Source: Snuella lapsa (GTDB lineage Bacteria > Bacteroidota > Bacteroidia > Flavobacteriales > Flavobacteriaceae). Taken from it: DNA of 64,000 nucleotides. Below are positions 60,233 through 64,000 of this stretch, one piece after another. Positions within the stretch are counted from its first letter, which is position 1, and each line of letters opens with the position of its first letter. The notes below the pieces were generated by a model. The model ran no database searches and was not told the origin of the DNA. It was given only the letters and a program-made list of their open reading frames with translations. Location of the stretch: the NCBI RefSeq assembly GCF_039539345.1, contig NZ_BAABCY010000078.1, forward strand, positions 1-64,000. Direction: 5' to 3'. Position numbers and translations under genes: made by a program.

Positions 60233-62665
60233 TTAATCTTCAATCCTATACGTTTCTTTAACGACAATGGGCAAGCCAGTATTGGTAATGCCTTCGAGAG
60301 TTATATTTACATTCGTATTATTGACTTCACTGTTGAAATAGGATAGTTCTGCTGTGCCATTTTCGTCGGGGTGAATATAAGGATTCCAGTATAGAGTATT
60401 TCGTATATCGGTATCTATATCTGTTTTGCTTTCAGTTTCATAGTTTGGAGCATAAAAGGTTCTGGCTTCATAGAAACCTTGTACTAATTTGGTAATTGAG
60501 TGAAAATTCTTTTTCAGTCTATTATTTGTGCTACCCTCTTTGATATAAACAAGGATGGCACCATTGCCTCCCCGGGAACCAAAAATAGCGGCCCTGGCAG
60601 AATTAATAGATTCTATTTTGGCAACATCGTCGGGGTGTACAAATTGAAGATCTCCCATTTCGGAAACGACATCGTCAATTAAGATTAATGCCGGGCCGTT
60701 GCTACGGTTAAATCTGATTGAATTATCTGAGGCAATAATACCCGGTATGGAAAATTGGATAAGTTGGAAGATATTTGAAAAGCTGAGGCCTTTTTCATTA
60801 GGAATGTAGGTTCGGTCTGCAAATCCATACTTACTTCGCTCTTGCTGTTTCTTTTTGGTTGTCAGAACCACTTCGTCCAGGATATTATCTATTGGAACAC
60901 CATAGTTAATATGTTTTTTATAAATGTTTTCCTTAATGGTTTTGGTTTTTAAAGAGCCGGAAAGGATTGGTGTGTAATTAGTTTTTGTAGGGCTGTTATG
61001 AACGGAGTCTAAACGGAATAGTCCCCATTTTTTGCCTTTTTCATTTTGTGAGTTGAGCATCATGACCGAAGAACCATTAAATACAATGTCATTAAATTCA
61101 AAACGACCTATGCTATCTGTTACGTCATCTAAGAGTATGGATTTGCCTTTATTCATTAAGACCATACTAACAGTGCTATTTCCCATTGGCTTTTCACCAA
61201 ATAGCGTGCGCACAGATCCGGATATATTAATTCCTTTTTCGACTTTGTACGCCGGTGGTTTTTTGGATACCGGAAATTGCTTCCACAAAAAATTACGCCA
61301 ACCATGGGTAAGTAACAACAAGTCGAGGTGCTCCAGTCTTTTGGGGTTGGAGTTGTTGAAGTAATAGCCGGGATTATAGACCTCGCCTTTAATGTCTGAT
61401 GTCATGAGAAAATAGGAGCAAATGTTCATGTTACCATCATTATTGGTGCCATTGGCATCAACCGAAGCTAAAGAAAATCTAGCGGGTACGGGTTGTCCAT
61501 CTTTGGTTTTAACTTTAAGGCTGAGTGTTACTTTTTCTTTTGGGCTGTATTGGCTTTTGTCCAGGTTTAGGGCAATATCAATTCCTTCTGGTTTGTTATT
61601 GTACACCAAACGTTCACAATGGGGTCGTGCGTGTTGATCGTAAAGGGTTATTTGGGCTATTCCTTCGGGAATTTCTTCTTCGGGAAACAAAAACGAAAGG
61701 CTCGTTTGAGCTAAAGGTTGTGCGCCTTCAAAGTAGGTAACACCCTTTGCTTTACAGGTAATGGTTACAGGGGCGTTGGAATCCCTTTGTAATGTGCTTT
61801 CATTTGTTTTGATGGTAATGATGCGCTTTCCTTTTACCATTCTGGAACTTAAAACATATCCCTGATGTTGTATAGGTGGTAGTTTCGCCTCTAGGGAACC
61901 TCCCTGGTCATCCAGAATTTCGGCTGTATATTGCTCGTCTTTTTTTGGAGTGAGCATAAATTTTCCCATGCCGTCGTGGACACTTTTAAATAGGGTTATC
62001 TCATTTTTTTGAGCATCTAAAACCCTGCCTTTTACGGCAACAGGGAGTCCCGTACTATCGGTGGCTTTAAAAGCGACTACACTCGAAACATCTGCTACCA
62101 GAGAACCGCCTTCAGGAAATAACTGGATGCTATGGTGTTTAATACCTGAAGTAATGTTGTTACTTATAGTTGTTTTTGAGTTTGAAGTAGCTGCATTATT
62201 ATTAGCAACTGGGGTTACATCCTCCTTTTGTGTGATATCGATGATCTCAATAGTCTTATTAAAAATAAAACGGTCGTCAAAATTACGCATCCAGTTGGTA
62301 TAGGCTCTTAATTGGTACTGACCGGCCGAGATCCCCAGGGAATCGGCAAGTTTAAAATCGCCGTGACCGAGGCCGTTTTCCAGTCGGGTTATATTGCGCG
62401 CTATTATTTTTGAATCAGGAGAGACTAGCTCAACATAGAGTGCGTTACTATGGTCGAATAGCACATTAGTATAGGCATATACTAAATAGGCCTTGTACCA
62501 AAGGGATTCGCCAATAGTATAACATGACCTGTCGGTATGAACGTAAACCTTTTCAATGTCTGGTATTGCAGAAGTATCTTCCGTTTGGGAATTTGCAGTA
62601 TTTTGGGCACTTATGCGATATTGAATGAGAATGAGGAACAGACTTGATAATACGATTCTGTGCAT
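60233..62665 (-). CDS. exported MG2-like / TonB-plug domain protein
   Basis: 810 residues with a signal peptide (IVLSSLFLILIQYRISA). The N-terminal macroglobulin MG2-like domain has EKVYVHTDRSCYTIGESLWYK split over two strands, then LGISAGQYQLRAYTNWM. A second bacterial-Ig-like section (YSPKEKVTLSLKVKTKDGQP) and a carboxypeptidase-type domain (ISGSVRTLFGEKPMGNSTVS) follow. A C-terminal TonB-plug-like domain (about 600-690) has GPALILIDDVV and FGSRGGNGAILVYIKEG. There is no 22-strand barrel, so it is not a full transporter. The family is common in Bacteroidetes; its function is undefined. It is followed by a thioredoxin-fold gene on the same strand (upstream, 63 bp). Confidence 0.85.
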   Translation of the reverse strand: MHRIVLSSLFLILIQYRISAQNTANSQTEDTSAIPDIEKVYVHTDRSCYTIGESLWYKAYLVYAYTNVLFDHSNALYVELVSPDSKIIARNITRLENGLGHGDFKLADSLGISAGQYQLRAYTNWMRNFDDRFIFNKTIEIIDITQKEDVTPVANNNAATSNSKTTISNNITSGIKHHSIQLFPEGGSLVADVSSVVAFKATDSTGLPVAVKGRVLDAQKNEITLFKSVHDGMGKFMLTPKKDEQYTAEILDDQGGSLEAKLPPIQHQGYVLSSRMVKGKRIITIKTNESTLQRDSNAPVTITCKAKGVTYFEGAQPLAQTSLSFLFPEEEIPEGIAQITLYDQHARPHCERLVYNNKPEGIDIALNLDKSQYSPKEKVTLSLKVKTKDGQPVPARFSLASVDANGTNNDGNMNICSYFLMTSDIKGEVYNPGYYFNNSNPKRLEHLDLLLLTHGWRNFLWKQFPVSKKPPAYKVEKGINISGSVRTLFGEKPMGNSTVSMVLMNKGKSILLDDVTDSIGRFEFNDIVFNGSSVMMLNSQNEKGKKWGLFRLDSVHNSPTKTNYTPILSGSLKTKTIKENIYKKHINYGVPIDNILDEVVLTTKKKQQERSKYGFADRTYIPNEKGLSFSNIFQLIQFSIPGIIASDNSIRFNRSNGPALILIDDVVSEMGDLQFVHPDDVAKIESINSARAAIFGSRGGNGAILVYIKEGSTNNRLKKNFHSITKLVQGFYEARTFYAPNYETESKTDIDTDIRNTLYWNPYIHPDENGTAELSYFNSEVNNTNVNITLEGITNTGLPIVVKETYRIED

Positions 62666-62728
62666 ATTGTTTTTGGGTTGATATTATATTGTTACGTTTT
62701 TGAATTTGTAATATGAGGTAGGTAGCAT

Positions 62729-64000
62729 TTACATATTATGTTCCTTTAAAATACCGTTGAGTTCGTAAGTGAAGTTATGCATTGCAAAATTGTCATTTAT
62801 AACATTTCCCTTTTTATCGATCACAACATATCTTGGAATACCATTGAACTTAAATAATTGACGTAAATAATTATATTTATCTAGCGGTAGCCTGTAGATG
62901 TTTTTAAGTTCTTGTTCTTTTACAAAATCGGTATATCTCCCAAGTGGTGATGACCTTTCGTCTGTTATAAAAACAAATTCGAAATCTTTATTTCCTTCGT
63001 ACTTTTTACGGGTCTCTTTCATACGTTTAATGCCTGCAACGCATGGGCCGCATGAGGTAGCCCAAAAGTCTACAAATATAATTTTGCCTTTAAAAGGATC
63101 TATAATTTTCTTGAAAATATCTGATGCCTCTCCATCGGGTAAGGTGTAAGTGCTAGAGTTATTGTCAGGAAAAACCTTGTTGTAAATTCTATCACCTTCT
63201 TCTATCAAAAATGGGTGCTGTATTTGCGTTTTTAACTCATCCCAATATGTTGTTGCAGATGCTTTGTCAAATCTTTTAAGGTCGAAGTTCAGCGATCTTA
63301 TTTTGGCAACTTCGTATACTAAATTATTTTGCAAAACAAGATCATGAGACAATATAGAATCTTTTGTTTTCCATTGTTCTAATGCGCTAACATGAGCTTT
63401 GTTTTTGTAAAGTGGTTTGATGTACTTCTCGCTATATAGTTTAATCTCTTCCTTATATTTCTCGTGTATTGCTGTTAGTATTTCCTTATTTTCTTCTAAG
63501 AATTTAGGTGTTGATTTTTTAGGGTCATTAACAATTACTTCATAAACTTCTTTTTCCGCTTGGGATAAGATGATCCCTTCTTCTTTAAAAAAATCTAAAA
63601 TATTTTTCTTTGGTTTTGGGCGGATACTATTGGTTCTTTTATAAGATGCTGAGAAAGGTTCGCAATATTCAAAACGGTTAATGAAAGTTCCAAACTCATC
63701 AACAACCAAAAGACTTTGATCGTTTAAAGGTATGCTTTGTAAAAAATCATAATATTCATTTTTTACAGATGATTTTAAAGTATTGTTAGTGGTGTCTTTT
63801 CGCGCTTCATACTTTCTGTACATCTCAAAATCAAATAAGGCGGTAGCACTTTCCAATAGGATGGTGTTTTTTAAAAGAGAAGCAGCTTTGGACGTAATTG
63901 TTTCAACATGGGTTGTTTTAGCTTCAAAGTGTTTTTGAGGAGTTGTTGCCTGAGTATTAATGTAATTGTTTAATTGATCTAAATTCTCTTTTAGAATGGT
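62729..64000 (-). CDS. TlpA-type thioredoxin-fold protein, 5' end beyond the window
   Basis: At least 423 residues; the reading frame stays open to base 64000, so the start lies outside. A TTG at 63856 is not a convincing start because coding-like sequence continues upstream of it. The C-terminal ~150 residues form an AhpC/TlpA thioredoxin domain with IIFVDFWATSCGPCVAGI, with the redox CGPC encoded at 63041-63052, then FVFITDERSS and the cis-Pro loop NGIPRYVVIDKKGNV. The part before it is helical and uncharacterised, as in Bacteroidetes DUF4369/TlpA-type proteins. It probably acts as a periplasmic disulfide reductase. Confidence 0.8.
   Translation of the reverse strand, partial: TILKENLDQLNNYINTQATTPQKHFEAKTTHVETITSKAASLLKNTILLESATALFDFEMYRKYEARKDTTNNTLKSSVKNEYYDFLQSIPLNDQSLLVVDEFGTFINRFEYCEPFSASYKRTNSIRPKPKKNILDFFKEEGIILSQAEKEVYEVIVNDPKKSTPKFLEENKEILTAIHEKYKEEIKLYSEKYIKPLYKNKAHVSALEQWKTKDSILSHDLVLQNNLVYEVAKIRSLNFDLKRFDKASATTYWDELKTQIQHPFLIEEGDRIYNKVFPDNNSSTYTLPDGEASDIFKKIIDPFKGKIIFVDFWATSCGPCVAGIKRMKETRKKYEGNKDFEFVFITDERSSPLGRYTDFVKEQELKNIYRLPLDKYNYLRQLFKFNGIPRYVVIDKKGNVINDNFAMHNFTYELNGILKEHNM

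Overview
The window reads as chromosomal DNA from a marine-type member of the Flavobacteriaceae (Bacteroidota). Support: low GC; many lipoproteins with short signal peptides; upstream boxes of the Bacteroidota form TAnnTTTG with few purine-rich ribosome sites; a complete Na+-NQR operon; a type IX secretion 'plug' domain protein; a DUF5103-type neighbour set; and short palindromic intergenic repeats of the kind scattered through this family. No rRNA, tRNA, CRISPR array, phage or transposase gene was seen.

Layout. 1-3.3 kb: a repeat block followed by small accessory genes (DUF2071, lipoprotein, GNAT, DUF2007). 3.4-7.4 kb: GH20 beta-hexosaminidase and a di-heme peroxidase-like cytochrome. 7.6-17.3 kb: a divergent locus. 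Leftward are an FAD oxidoreductase, a polytopic Fe-S protein, a MORN-like secreted protein and two GT2 glycosyltransferases, one resembling CslA/CesA synthases. Rightward are DUF547, an outer-membrane barrel, a GH113-like glycosidase and a one-POTRA Omp85 barrel. 17.3-20.9 kb: a repeat-bounded island with three orphan genes. 20.9-25.2 kb: lipoprotein, GDPD, SDR-DUF2867, hexapeptide acyltransferase, SnoaL-like. 25.3-29.9 kb (leftward): cyclase-family hydrolase, SMP-30 lactonase, DUF3500, then pruA with its own terminator. 30-33.6 kb: a TANGO2-like gene overlapping a possible permuted papain-fold gene, apaG, T9SS plug protein. 33.7-39.9 kb: nqrABCDEF, closed by a long palindromic terminator. 40-41.2 kb: a lipoprotein cytochrome c and a small Cys-rich protein. 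41.6-49.5 kb: a planctomycete-type cytochrome/DUF1592 giant, a DUF1552 Tat protein, a FucP-like sugar symporter and a convergent PQQ-propeller lipoprotein. 49.8-51.9 kb: conserved small protein, ApbE flavinyl transferase, lipoprotein. 51.9-59.7 kb: a YjdI-CDGSH Fe-S protein divergent from the kynurenine/3-hydroxyanthranilate operon. 59.7-64 kb (leftward): a HEAT-like repeat lipoprotein, an MG2/TonB-plug protein and a thioredoxin-fold protein that runs off the right edge.

How genes fit together. ApbE is expected to flavinylate NqrB and NqrC. The kynU-kmo-HAAO-ACMSD-aldehyde dehydrogenase-RidA set takes kynurenine to 2-oxalocrotonate-level intermediates; its later steps and tryptophan dioxygenase are not in the window. 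The 7.6-17.3 kb locus pairs a putative processive beta-glycan (perhaps mannan-type) synthase with a mannanase-family glycosidase, outer-membrane barrels and a membrane redox module. I regard it as the best candidate for an undescribed system. The second best is the repeat family that carries its own promoter-like box and bounds orphan genes.
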